DNA of 34,831 bases from assembly GCA_040904745.1 (NCBI GenBank), contig JBBDSW010000107.1, forward strand, positions 1 to 34,831, read 5' to 3'. The translations under genes were made by a program, and so were the position numbers. This stretch comes from T1Sed10-7 sp040904745 (lineage in GTDB: Bacteria; Actinomycetota; Nitriliruptoria; Nitriliruptorales; Nitriliruptoraceae). Under the pieces are notes generated by a model. The model was not told the DNA's origin, searched no databases, and saw nothing but the letters and a program-made list of their open reading frames with translations. This document shows, in pieces, positions 1 through 8,984 of the stretch; position 1 is the stretch's first letter; every line of letters starts with the position of its first letter.

Positions 1-42
1 CGAACGTCCTCAGCCCGAGTCCCTACCCGAAGGACGGACACC

Positions 43-1065
<1,023 letters not shown>

Positions 1066-1084
1066 CGGCGCTGGACGGCCCGCA

Positions 1085-2095
1085 TCAGTCGCGTCGCCGC
1101 CAGTCGTCGCCGAGGTCGCCGGGGAGTTGATCCTCGGCGGCCTCGATGTCGAAGACCCCCTCCGGGCTGTCGATCCGCCACGAGCGTGCGCCGGAGCGGT
1201 GGTAGTGCCGGGTCGTCGCCCGGACCCCGTCCGGCGCGTCGCCGAGCGTGACGATCCGGACCGCGGCCCCCTCTCCGGTCCCGAGCCCCAGCCGGCGCGT
1301 GGGTAACAGGACCGCTGCGGGAGAGTCGGCGAGTCCGGCGTCGGTGCACCCGGCCAGGTCTGCCACCGGGAGCCCGTCCTGCCACCACCGGCCCGCACCG
1401 TCGCTGGTGATGGTGTGCTGCACGCGGACACCCCGAAGCCTCGCCAGGCGCGGGCGCCAGGCCGCGTCCACCTCGAGGTCGTAGCGCATGCCCCCGACCT
1501 CCCCTCGGACGACGGCGCCGTCAGGGAGCAGTGCCAGGGCCGCACGATCGGAGCCGTGGGGTCCGTCCCACGTGGCGGTGCAGGCCACCTCGGCGTCGTC
1601 GACCGTCTTGACGAAGCGGTACTCGGTGGTCTCGGACGGATCGTGCAGGTCGCGCTGCTCGCCGGTGCGCTGGTAGCCGAGTGCCTCGTAGCGGTGGTGC
1701 GCGGCGGTGAACCGGGTGTCGCTCCACAGCTCGATCGCCTCCGCGCCGAGCCCCGCTGCGTGCGCTTCGACCCGCTTGATGAGCCGCGTCGCCAGGCCGC
1801 GCCCCCGGAGTCCGGCGGCGAGGTAGCACCGCTTCAGTTCGAGCACCCCAGCTTCGTCGACGGCCCCGGTTCCGATCGACCCGAGGATCTCACCGTCACG
1901 CTCGAGCACCCACCAGCGTCCGCCCCGTGCCGCGGCGGTGGTCTCGGGGGTGGGGAGGTCGTCATCCACGCCTGGGAGGTCGAGCACGCAGCCGGGATGC
2001 TCGTCGTAGGCTTCGGCGACGAGGCGGATGAGGCCATCGGCGTCCGCATCGCGGATGGGACGGAGCTCGACCCCGGTGATGGGGATGCGTTCCAA
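1085..2095 (-). CDS. GNAT N-acetyltransferase fused to glycolipid-binding-like (DUF1089) domain
   Basis: 336 residues in two domains. Residues about 8-165 form a GNAT acyl-CoA-dependent acetyltransferase, with the acetyl-CoA pyrophosphate loop GLRGRGLATRL at 96-106 preceded by the LELKRCYL strand, and AAHHRYEALGY at 131-141. Residues about 170-330 resemble the putative glycolipid-binding family (PF06475, formerly DUF1089): CTATWDG start, GMRYDLEVDAAWRPR, GRWWQDG, the LAGCTDAGLADSPAAVLLPTRRLGL block and a RHYHRSG motif near the end. The substrate is unknown. The start is a TTG at 2095 that sits 7-8 bases after a perfect AGGAGG, so I prefer it to internal ATGs. It diverges from dps across a 241-base intergenic region. 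The domain assignment of the C-terminal half is from recall of the family pattern. Confidence 0.8.
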   Translation of the reverse strand: MERIPITGVELRPIRDADADGLIRLVAEAYDEHPGCVLDLPGVDDDLPTPETTAAARGGRWWVLERDGEILGSIGTGAVDEAGVLELKRCYLAAGLRGRGLATRLIKRVEAHAAGLGAEAIELWSDTRFTAAHHRYEALGYQRTGEQRDLHDPSETTEYRFVKTVDDAEVACTATWDGPHGSDRAALALLPDGAVVRGEVGGMRYDLEVDAAWRPRLARLRGVRVQHTITSDGAGRWWQDGLPVADLAGCTDAGLADSPAAVLLPTRRLGLGTGEGAAVRIVTLGDAPDGVRATTRHYHRSGARSWRIDSPEGVFDIEAAEDQLPGDLGDDWRRRD

Positions 2096-2194
2096 GGTCC
2101 GTTCCTCCTGCTGGTCGGGTCGGCGACCACACCGGTCACTCGGGTACCACGTCCGGACGTGGCCGATGGTCGTCCAGAGGTTGGCCGGCCGGCC

Positions 2195-2223
2195 CTGGTT
2201 GCGGTCGCGCTACCGCGTATGAT
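2195..2223 (+). promoter_or_regulatory. Likely dps promoter (-10 TATGAT)
   Basis: TATGAT at 2218-2223 is the best sigma70-like -10 in the 241-base GNAT/dps gap. A weak -35 (CTGGTT, 2195-2200) lies 17 bases upstream. A short inverted repeat, GCGGT...ACCGC (2201-2205/2212-2216), lies in the spacer. This implies a dps leader of about 100 bases. The rest of the gap shows nothing recognisable. The call is inferred from sequence pattern only. Confidence 0.4.
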
Positions 2224-2336
2224 GTCAGGCCACGGAACCGCACGGTGACCACGCCCGAAGAACCGGCATGCCCCGGACCGGTGGACGGTGCGGTCCCGAA
2301 GCGCGAGTTCGCCCCAAACGACCGAGGAGCACCTGC

Positions 2337-2852
2337 ATGTCTACGACCGACACGCCCCGGAACCGGCCTGGCCCGACCTCCCCGGAAGGGGTCCGCTCCA
2401 CGCTGGAGCCGGCCAAGCAGGAGACCGTCCGTGAGCGCCTCCAGCCGTTGCTGGTCGACCTCCTCGACCTGTCGCTGACCGCCAAGCAACTGCACTGGAA
2501 CGTCGTCGGTGCAGGGTTCAAGTCGCTGCACGAGCAGCTCGACGAGGTCACGATCCAGTACCGGACGTGGTCCGATCAGGTGGCGGAGCGGATGACCTCG
2601 GTCGGGATCGCCCCGGACGGACGGGTGCAGCGGATCGCCGGGGACTCGCCAGCAGACCCGGCGCCCGCCTCCTGGGTCCGTCAGCAGGATGTGGTCACCA
2701 CGATGTCGGATCGGATCGAGGCGGTCGCGCGGGCGACCCGAGACCGCTTGGACGGGCTCGGTGACGTCGACATCGCGAGCGAGGACCTGCTCATCGGGAT
2801 CCTCGATGGCCTCGAGATGCAGCTGTGGATGTTCTCGGCTCAGGAGGCCTGA
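2337..2852 (+). CDS. dps: Dps family DNA-binding ferritin
   Basis: 171 residues. Dps proteins form dodecamers that oxidise and store iron with H2O2 and protect DNA in stress. The dinuclear ferroxidase site residues are all present with E. coli spacing: His53 in the LHWN motif, His65 and Asp69 in LHEQLDE, Asp80 and Glu84. The start at 2337 is chosen because GAGGAG (2324-2329) lies 7 bases upstream; a longer reading from 2268 would add 23 residues without a good ribosome site. The N-terminal 25 residues are polar and carry few basic residues (arginines at 8, 10 and 20, lysine at 27), so DNA binding through this tail is uncertain. The stop abuts the stop of the convergent gene at 2853, leaving no room for a terminator. 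Confidence 0.93.
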   Translation: MSTTDTPRNRPGPTSPEGVRSTLEPAKQETVRERLQPLLVDLLDLSLTAKQLHWNVVGAGFKSLHEQLDEVTIQYRTWSDQVAERMTSVGIAPDGRVQRIAGDSPADPAPASWVRQQDVVTTMSDRIEAVARATRDRLDGLGDVDIASEDLLIGILDGLEMQLWMFSAQEA

Positions 2853-3677
2853 CTACCGCGCAGCCGGATCGGGCGCTCGCTCCGCGGGGAGGTCCGGCGG
2901 CGGTGGCGCATCCGGGGTCAGGTCGCCCTCGTCGGAGGCGGGTGGCGCCGCGTCCTCGCCCGGATCGGCATCGGCTGCCCCGGGCTCGGACAGCTCGTCC
3001 CCGGATGCGGGCCCGTCTGGCGGGACCTCCGATCGGGTCTCGGACGCCCCGGAGCGCGCCTTCGCCTCCGGTGGAACCGAGCCCCACGGCTGCTCATCAG
3101 GGATGGGCGACTCCGGCACGACGTCGGGAGGCACCAGCCCGTCCCGAGCCGGCTGGTCGATATCCGGTTCCTGGACATCGGCCGGGGTCTCCTCCCGGCG
3201 ATGCTGACCCGGTGCGTCCTCCCGACCGCGCAGCGGCTCGACGTCGTCGAGGCCCGGGACGCCACTCGGAGGCCCGTCCGGGCGTGGGAGTTCCACCGAG
3301 ATCCTCTCGGCCACATCGGCCACCATCGTCTGGGCGGGATCCGGCAGCGTCCCCGTGGCTGCCATCCCCCCGGTGGTGACCACGGCCGCAGCCCCCACCG
3401 CGGCCGCGATCTTCGCCCCGAGGAGGAGCGCGCCCCCGCCACCGGCGCTGGTCGCCGCCGCGGCCCCCGTGGCCGCGGTCGCCGTGGCGGCCAGGGTCGC
3501 CGCCGTCGCGCCGGCAACCGTCAGGACGGCGCGCAGCTGCCGATCCGCTACCGGTGCGGGCACGGGCCGGACCACCTCTGCGCGCGCAGCCAGCAGGATG
3601 CCCGCGAGCTCGTCGTCGCCGAGCTCACGTGCCAGGCGCTGCTGGCGCTCTTCCGCGGTGTCCATCGTGTCGTCCAT
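2853..3677 (-). CDS. Membrane-anchored protein paired with ECF sigma factor (possible anti-sigma)
   Basis: 274 residues. Residues 1-45 are a charged, likely cytoplasmic segment (GDDELAGILLAARAEV). Residues about 48-112 are Ala/Gly/Thr-rich and hydrophobic, enough for one or two membrane passes. The rest is very rich in Pro, Asp and Glu and probably disordered. The stretch TGTLPDPAQTMVADVAERI followed by VELPRP resembles a motif I recall from hypothetical proteins beside SigK-like sigma genes in actinobacteria. No zinc anti-sigma HxxxCxxC motif is present. It lies 33 bases downstream of the ECF sigma gene on the same strand, which suggests it controls that sigma factor. This is an inference from position. 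An alternative start is the ATG at 3665. Confidence 0.6.
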   Translation of the reverse strand: MDDTMDTAEERQQRLARELGDDELAGILLAARAEVVRPVPAPVADRQLRAVLTVAGATAATLAATATAATGAAAATSAGGGGALLLGAKIAAAVGAAAVVTTGGMAATGTLPDPAQTMVADVAERISVELPRPDGPPSGVPGLDDVEPLRGREDAPGQHRREETPADVQEPDIDQPARDGLVPPDVVPESPIPDEQPWGSVPPEAKARSGASETRSEVPPDGPASGDELSEPGAADADPGEDAAPPASDEGDLTPDAPPPPDLPAERAPDPAAR

Positions 3678-3710
3678 CCTGGTGAGGGAGCGTGCGCTCG
3701 GGCTACGGGG

Positions 3711-4328
3711 TCACGGGCTGCGCGCTGAACGCACGGGAGTGATCGCTCGGGGCACCTTGCGCCCGTGCGAGGAGACCTCGTCGTCGCGGTCCTCGAGCCG
3801 ACGGCGCAGCGTCTCGGTCGCCCGCCGCTGGAGCTGCTTTACGGCACCCGGCCGCTTCCCGGTGATCCGTGCCACCTCGGCGATCGGCAGATCACCGATC
3901 ACCCGTAGGAGCAGCACGTGGCGCTGGTCCTCGGTGAGCTCGTCGAGGAGGGGTTCCAGGCGCCCGAAGCCGAGGGCGGAGATCGTCTCCGCCTCCGGGT
4001 CGTCCTCGGCGACCGGGGTCCGCTGTGGTGTGGGCTCCTCCGCGGCTGGCGGGCGGCGGGCGGCCTTGCGGCGGGAGTCCAGCAGGCGGTGGTGGGCGAT
4101 CGCGAGCACCCAGGAGCGGAGGTTGTCGAGATCCCCCTCGAACCGGTGGAGATCCCGGACGACCTCGAGGAGCACCTCGCCCGCCACGTCCTCGGCGTCG
4201 GGGAGTCGCTGGGAGCGCAGGTAGCCGATCACGAGCGGGGCGATGTCGTGGTACAGCTCCGACCAGGCGGTGGCGTCCCCGTCGCGGGCAGCCGCGAGGC
4301 GGCCCTGGAACCCCGCTGCCTCGGTCAT
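3711..4328 (-). CDS. RNA polymerase ECF-type sigma factor
   Basis: 205 residues. Sigma region 2 covers about residues 22-90, with DAEDVAGEVLLEVVRDL and the promoter-melting segment LRSWVLAIAHHRLLDSRRK. Sigma region 4 covers about 122-178, with LTEDQRHVLLLRVIGDLPIAEVARITGKRPGAVKQLQRRA forming the -35-binding helix-turn-helix. A 30-residue acidic/proline linker separates them. The ATG at 4328 is preceded by a GGAGGCGAAGG-type ribosome site; in-frame readings that start further upstream have no family similarity. It is followed after 33 bases by a probable membrane partner. It lies 118 bases downstream of the topoisomerase A subunit gene and may have its own promoter there, but I see no clear one. 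Confidence 0.88.
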   Translation of the reverse strand: MTEAAGFQGRLAAARDGDATAWSELYHDIAPLVIGYLRSQRLPDAEDVAGEVLLEVVRDLHRFEGDLDNLRSWVLAIAHHRLLDSRRKAARRPPAAEEPTPQRTPVAEDDPEAETISALGFGRLEPLLDELTEDQRHVLLLRVIGDLPIAEVARITGKRPGAVKQLQRRATETLRRRLEDRDDEVSSHGRKVPRAITPVRSARSP

Positions 4329-4446
4329 GACCGGCGCCTTCGCCTCCGCTACCCATCTCTGTCCGAACGCGCTCGTGCCGGACGGGCGCTCGCAGGACAC
4401 GGTAGCTCGTGGTGTTTGTGGCGGACGGTGGCCGGACGACTGCGCG

Positions 4447-6855
4447 CTAGCGGTCCGCGCGGTCGACGTGCTCGGCGACGACCGTGGCGACGGGGTGGGG
4501 GGCTCCATCGATCGGGGCGGGTCGGCCGGAACGTCTCGCCTCGACGAGGTCGACGGCACGCACCACCAGGGCCTGTTGGTCGCCGAGGTGGAGGTCCTCG
4601 GCGACCCCGGACCACCGGAGCTGGTCGACGCCGGTCTGCACGCCCTTCCCACCGCGCCCCTTCGTCGGGTACTCGCTCAGGGGGGTGCGCTTCCCGGTGC
4701 CGTCGGCCCCGATCGTCAGGACCTCGCTGCCGGTCTCTGCGCCGCCGGGTGCCACGCTGAGCGACACGACGCTCGCGTCGCCAGGGACGTTCATCCCTGC
4801 CACTCCCGCGGCGGTACGGCCCATCGGTCGCACGTCCGAAGCCGGGAAGCGGGTGATCAGTCCCGCGTCGGAAGCGAGCAACAGGTCCTCGTCGTCTCGG
4901 CACAGCGTCGCCGCGACCAGTCGGTCGCCGGGACGGAGACCGGCGGCTTGGAGGCTGCGTTGCCGGGCGTGGGTGAACTCGGTGATGGCCGTTCGCTTGA
5001 CCTGGCCGTTGGCGCTCACGGTCACGAGTGTCACGGCCTCGTCGTCGAGCAGCGGCACGGCACCGATCAGCGGTGCATCCGGCCCGCCACCGAGCACCCC
5101 ACCGAGGTGGGTGCCGCGCTGGGAGGGTTTGGAGACGGGCAGGTCGGCCACGGCGACCCGGTGGCCGGTGCCCGTCTCGTCGAGGATCAGCAACGTGTCG
5201 TCGGTGGTGCAGCGCACGATGGCGCACAGCGGATCGTGGCCGTGCTTGTGCAACGGGGTGGTCCGTCGGCGGGCCAGCGGCTTCACGTACCCGCCACGGG
5301 TGAGTTGCACGGTGACGTCCTGCGCGTCGAAGCCAGCCTGGGAGCCGCCGGCGAGCACGTCGGAGGCCCCGATACCGGCGGCGACGATGCGCGAGCGCCG
5401 CGGGGTGGCGTGGACCCGGCGGATCTCAGCCAGTTCGTCGGCCAGGACCTGGTCGAGGACCGCCGGATCGCCGAGGATCTCCTCGAGGCCCGAGATCGTC
5501 TCCTGCAGCTGCTGGTACTCGTCCTCGAGGTCGGCGCGTTCCATGGCGGTCAGTCGCCGGAGCTGCATGTCGAGCACGGCCTGCGCCTGGATCTCACTCA
5601 GCTCGAAACGGTCCATGAGGCCCTGCTTGGCCTCCGCGGCCGATCCGCAGCCCCGGATCAGCGCGATGACGGCGTCGAGGTGGTCCAGCGCGGTGAGCAA
5701 GCCCTCCACCACGTGCGCGCGAGCCCGGGCCTTGGACAGCCGGTGTTCGGTCCGGCGGGTCAGGACCTGCCGCTGGTGGGCGAGGTAGTGGATCAGCGCG
5801 TCGCGCAGCCCGATCGTCCGGGGACCGCCGTCGACGAGCGCGACCATGTTGACGTTGAGGTTGGTGCGGAGCTCCGTCTGACGGTAGAGCTGCTGGAGGA
5901 CCGCGGCCGGGTCCTCCCCACGCTTGAGCTCGATCACGATGCGCATCCCGTCCCGCGAGGACTCGTCCCGCAGGTCGCGGATGGCCTCGATCTTGCGCCG
6001 GGCGACCAGGTCCGCGATGCGCTCCAGGAGCGCGGACTTGTTCACCTGGTAGGGGATCTCCGTGACGACGATGCGCGGGAGGTTGCCCGTGCGGGTCTCG
6101 GTGGAGGCGACCCCCTCGACGGTGATGGCGCCCCGTCCCGAGGCGTATGCCTGGGTGATGCCGTCCCCATCGATGATCCGTGCACCGGTCGGAAGGTCGG
6201 GTGCGGGGATGTGTCGCTGCAGGTCGGCGACCCCGGCGTCCGGGTGACGGAGCAGGTGGAGGCAGGCGTCGATCACCTCACCCAGGTTGTGCGGGGGCAC
6301 GTTGGTGGCCATGCCCACGGCGATCCCGGACGCGCCGTTGACCAGCAGGTTGGGGAAGCGGGCGGGAAGGACGACCGGTTCGGTGTCGTAGCCGTCGTAG
6401 TTCTCGGCCTCGTCGACGGTCTCCTCGGCGATGCCGGACAGGAGCTCCATGGCGATGGGGGAGAGCCGGGCTTCGGTGTAGCGCATGGCCGCCGGAGGGT
6501 CGCCGTCGACGGAGCCGAAGTTCCCGTGCCCGTCGATCAGCGGCTCGCGGGTCGTGAAGTCCTGCGCCATCCGCACCAGCGCGTCGTAGATGGAGGAGTC
6601 GCCGTGCGGGTGGTAGGTCTTCATCACCTCGCCGACCGCGGAGGCGCACTTGCGGTACGGCTTGTCCGGATGCAGGCCGGATTCCCACATGGAGTAGAGG
6701 ATCCGCCGCTGGACCGGTTTCAGTCCGTCACGGACATCGGGTAGGGCGCGGCCGACGATGACCGACATCGAGTAGTCGAGGAACGCCTGTTCCATCCGGG
6801 ACTCGAGCGAGACGTCCCGGATCTCGCCGGAGAGGAGGGTGTCCTGGCTGGCCAT
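4447..6855 (-). CDS. DNA gyrase / topoisomerase IV subunit A (GyrA/ParC family)
   Basis: 802 residues. This is the breakage-reunion subunit of a type IIA topoisomerase. The active-site tyrosine is Tyr126 in AAMRYTEARL. The quinolone-determining region is YHPHGDSSIYDAL at 81-93, with Ser87 and Asp91 at the classic resistance positions. A coiled-coil and then a beta-pinwheel C-terminal domain follow from about residue 510. The canonical GyrA box expected after GGYVK (521-525) is absent: the sequence reads PLARRRTTPLHKHG. A box-1-like KGRGGKG is present at 732-738. The B subunit gene is 49 bases upstream. No dnaA, dnaN or recF is nearby, which is where actinobacterial gyrBA usually sits. This could therefore be a second, ParC-like enzyme, or the only gyrase in a rearranged genome. 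Confidence 0.93.
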   Translation of the reverse strand: MASQDTLLSGEIRDVSLESRMEQAFLDYSMSVIVGRALPDVRDGLKPVQRRILYSMWESGLHPDKPYRKCASAVGEVMKTYHPHGDSSIYDALVRMAQDFTTREPLIDGHGNFGSVDGDPPAAMRYTEARLSPIAMELLSGIAEETVDEAENYDGYDTEPVVLPARFPNLLVNGASGIAVGMATNVPPHNLGEVIDACLHLLRHPDAGVADLQRHIPAPDLPTGARIIDGDGITQAYASGRGAITVEGVASTETRTGNLPRIVVTEIPYQVNKSALLERIADLVARRKIEAIRDLRDESSRDGMRIVIELKRGEDPAAVLQQLYRQTELRTNLNVNMVALVDGGPRTIGLRDALIHYLAHQRQVLTRRTEHRLSKARARAHVVEGLLTALDHLDAVIALIRGCGSAAEAKQGLMDRFELSEIQAQAVLDMQLRRLTAMERADLEDEYQQLQETISGLEEILGDPAVLDQVLADELAEIRRVHATPRRSRIVAAGIGASDVLAGGSQAGFDAQDVTVQLTRGGYVKPLARRRTTPLHKHGHDPLCAIVRCTTDDTLLILDETGTGHRVAVADLPVSKPSQRGTHLGGVLGGGPDAPLIGAVPLLDDEAVTLVTVSANGQVKRTAITEFTHARQRSLQAAGLRPGDRLVAATLCRDDEDLLLASDAGLITRFPASDVRPMGRTAAGVAGMNVPGDASVVSLSVAPGGAETGSEVLTIGADGTGKRTPLSEYPTKGRGGKGVQTGVDQLRWSGVAEDLHLGDQQALVVRAVDLVEARRSGRPAPIDGAPHPVATVVAEHVDRADR

Positions 6856-6904
6856 GGTCGATGCTTCCTCGTCGTCGGATCAGCGGCCGGGTCGGGCCCG
6901 CCGA

Positions 6905-8821
6905 TCACACGTCCACGTTCTCCGCGAAGTGCGCGTTCGAGACGATCCACTCGCGCCGGGGATCGGTCTGGTTGCCCATGAGCAGGACGAACAGCTCGTC
7001 CGCACGGGCGGCGTCCTCGATGTTCACCCGCAGCAGGGTGCGACGCTGGGGATCCATCGTCGTCGACCAGAGCTGGTCGGCGTCCATCTCGCCGAGCCCC
7101 TTGAAACGCTGTACCTCGACGCCTCCGTTGCGCTTGAACTCGCGCGTGATGAGCTGGTCGCGCTCCTTGTCGGACATCGCGTAGGCCACCTTGTTGCCCT
7201 TGCGGAGCTGGTAGAGCGGTGGTTGCGCGAGGTAGAGATGGCCCTTCTCGAGCAGCTTCGGGGTCAGGCGGTAGAAGAAGGTCAACAGCAACGTGGTGAT
7301 GTGGCCACCGTCGACGTCGGCGTCGGCCATGAGCACGATCTTGTCGTAGCGCAGGCGGTCGTGGTCGTAGGCGTCCCCGACACCGGTCCCGATCGCCTTG
7401 ACCAGCGCCTGGATCTCCGCGTTCTCGAGCACCCGGGTCAGCTGCGCCTTCTCGACGTTGAGGACCTTGCCCCGAAGCGGCAGGATCGCCTGGGTGTGAC
7501 GGTCGCGGGCGGCCTTCGAGGATCCACCGGCGGAGTCGCCCTCGACGACGTAGAGCTCCGTCTCGGACGGATCGCGGGACGTGCAGTCGGCGAGCTTGCC
7601 CGGCAGCCCGGCGCTCTGTGAGTCGAGGAGACCCTTCCTGCGGGTCAGCTCCCGGGCGGCCTTGGCCGCCTGTCGCGCCTTGGCGGCGACCCCTGCGCGC
7701 TTCACGATCCGGCGGCCGGCGGACCGGTTCTTCGCCAGCCAGGTGGTCAGGGCCTCGCCCACCACCTGCTCGACGTACGCGCGAGCCAGGGTCGAGCCGA
7801 GCCGCCCCTTGGTCTGGCCCTCGAACTGCGGATCAGGGAGCTTGACGCTCACGACCGCGACCAGCCCTTCGCGGACGTCGTCGCCGGTCAGGTTGGGATC
7901 CTTCTTGAGCAGCGCGCCACTGTCCCGGCCGAAGCGGTTCAGGGTCGTGGTCAGCGCCCTCCGGAACCCCTCCTCGTGGGTGCCGCCGTCCGCCGTCCGC
8001 ACGATGTTCACGTAGGAGCGGAGGCGGTCGTCGTGGAATCCGTCCGACCAGGTGAGCGCGACATCGAGCGCGAGCGCGTGCTGGTCCTCGACCCGCTCGT
8101 CGTCGATCCTGATCGTCGGGGTCAGCGCCTCCCGCCCGCCGAGGAGCTCCTGGACGAAGTCGCCCAGCCCGTCCTTGAACCGGAAGGTCGCCGAACGGCC
8201 GTCCCGCTCGTCGGTGAGCACCAGCTCGAGGCCCGGGTTGAGCAGCGCGGTCTCACGCAGCCGCTGCGCGATCGTGTCGTGATCGAGATCGGTGGTCTCG
8301 AACACCTCGGTGTCCGGCCAGAAACGCACCAGCGTGCCCGAGCCCTTGGCTTTACCGACCTTCTCGAGCTCCGCAGCCTTGGGGCCGCGTTCGAAGGCCA
8401 TCGTGTGCTTCGCACCGTCGCGGATCACCTCCACCTCGGTGCGGCTCGACAGCGCGTTGACCACGGAGACGCCGACCCCGTGCAACCCCCCGGAGACCGC
8501 GTAGGACTGCTGGTCGAACTTCCCGCCCGCATGCAGCGCCGTGAGCGCGAGCTCGACCGCCGGGACCTTCTCGGTCGGATGCAGGTCGATGGGGATGCCA
8601 CGTCCGTCGTCGGTCACCTCCACGCCGCCATCGCGGCGCAGGCGCACGGTGATCCGCCGTGCATGGCCGGCGAGGTGTTCGTCCACGGCGTTGTCGACCA
8701 CCTCCCAGACGAGGTGGTGCAGGCCCCGGCTGTCGGTGGAGCCGATGTACATCGCGGGGCGTTTACGGACGCCTTCGAGGCCCTTGAGGACGCTGATGTG
8801 CTTCGCGCTGTACTCGGACAC
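6905..8821 (-). CDS. DNA gyrase / topoisomerase IV subunit B (GyrB/ParE family)
   Basis: 638 residues. This is the ATPase subunit of the type IIA topoisomerase encoded with the A subunit 49 bases downstream. The GHKL ATPase fold is visible: KRPAMYIGSTD at 20-30, WEVVDNAVDEHLAG with catalytic Glu40 and Asn44, DDGRGIP at 71-77, and GGLHGVGVSVVNALS near 111-125. The TOPRIM domain shows EGDSAGG from Glu427 and the metal-binding DADVDGG around Asp500/502/504. The last block is RFKGLGEMDADQLW. The start is a GTG at 8821, preceded by GAAGG about 6 bases away; an in-frame reading from 8911 adds 30 residues of non-family sequence. There is no 170-residue insert of the proteobacterial GyrB type. GyrB versus ParE cannot be decided from sequence alone. 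Confidence 0.93.
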   Translation of the reverse strand: MSEYSAKHISVLKGLEGVRKRPAMYIGSTDSRGLHHLVWEVVDNAVDEHLAGHARRITVRLRRDGGVEVTDDGRGIPIDLHPTEKVPAVELALTALHAGGKFDQQSYAVSGGLHGVGVSVVNALSSRTEVEVIRDGAKHTMAFERGPKAAELEKVGKAKGSGTLVRFWPDTEVFETTDLDHDTIAQRLRETALLNPGLELVLTDERDGRSATFRFKDGLGDFVQELLGGREALTPTIRIDDERVEDQHALALDVALTWSDGFHDDRLRSYVNIVRTADGGTHEEGFRRALTTTLNRFGRDSGALLKKDPNLTGDDVREGLVAVVSVKLPDPQFEGQTKGRLGSTLARAYVEQVVGEALTTWLAKNRSAGRRIVKRAGVAAKARQAAKAARELTRRKGLLDSQSAGLPGKLADCTSRDPSETELYVVEGDSAGGSSKAARDRHTQAILPLRGKVLNVEKAQLTRVLENAEIQALVKAIGTGVGDAYDHDRLRYDKIVLMADADVDGGHITTLLLTFFYRLTPKLLEKGHLYLAQPPLYQLRKGNKVAYAMSDKERDQLITREFKRNGGVEVQRFKGLGEMDADQLWSTTMDPQRRTLLRVNIEDAARADELFVLLMGNQTDPRREWIVSNAHFAENVDV

Positions 8822-8925
8822 GGTCGGCCTTCGAGGTGGTACGTGGACGGGGTGCTGGGCAGCGCTCGGAAGGTACGGCAGGCCTGCGACGAGGCCGAAC
8901 ATCTTCCACACCCGGGCGCACGCAT

Positions 8926-8965
8926 GCCCGCCCCGCGCACCGAGGGGGCGGTGCGCGGGGCGGGC
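8926..8965 (-). terminator. Perfect 16-bp stem-loop between htrA and topoisomerase B gene
   Basis: Arms 8926-8941 (GCCCGCCCCGCGCACC) and 8950-8965 pair perfectly over 16 bp around an 8-base loop. The structure lies 19 bases past the htrA stop and about 105 bases before the GTG of the B subunit, on their shared strand. There is no T-run, which is common for actinobacterial terminators. It most likely ends the htrA transcript and insulates the topoisomerase genes. As a palindrome it could also act in the opposite direction or as an mRNA 3' stabiliser. Confidence 0.7.
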
Positions 8966-8984
8966 CGGGAGCCCGTTGGCCGGA

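Noticed and set aside
4243..6744. An 833-codon open frame antisense to the topoisomerase A subunit
   Set aside because: Its protein has low-complexity Gly/Val/Asp/His-rich composition and no family motif. It is the mirror of a high-GC coding gene that has clear active-site motifs.
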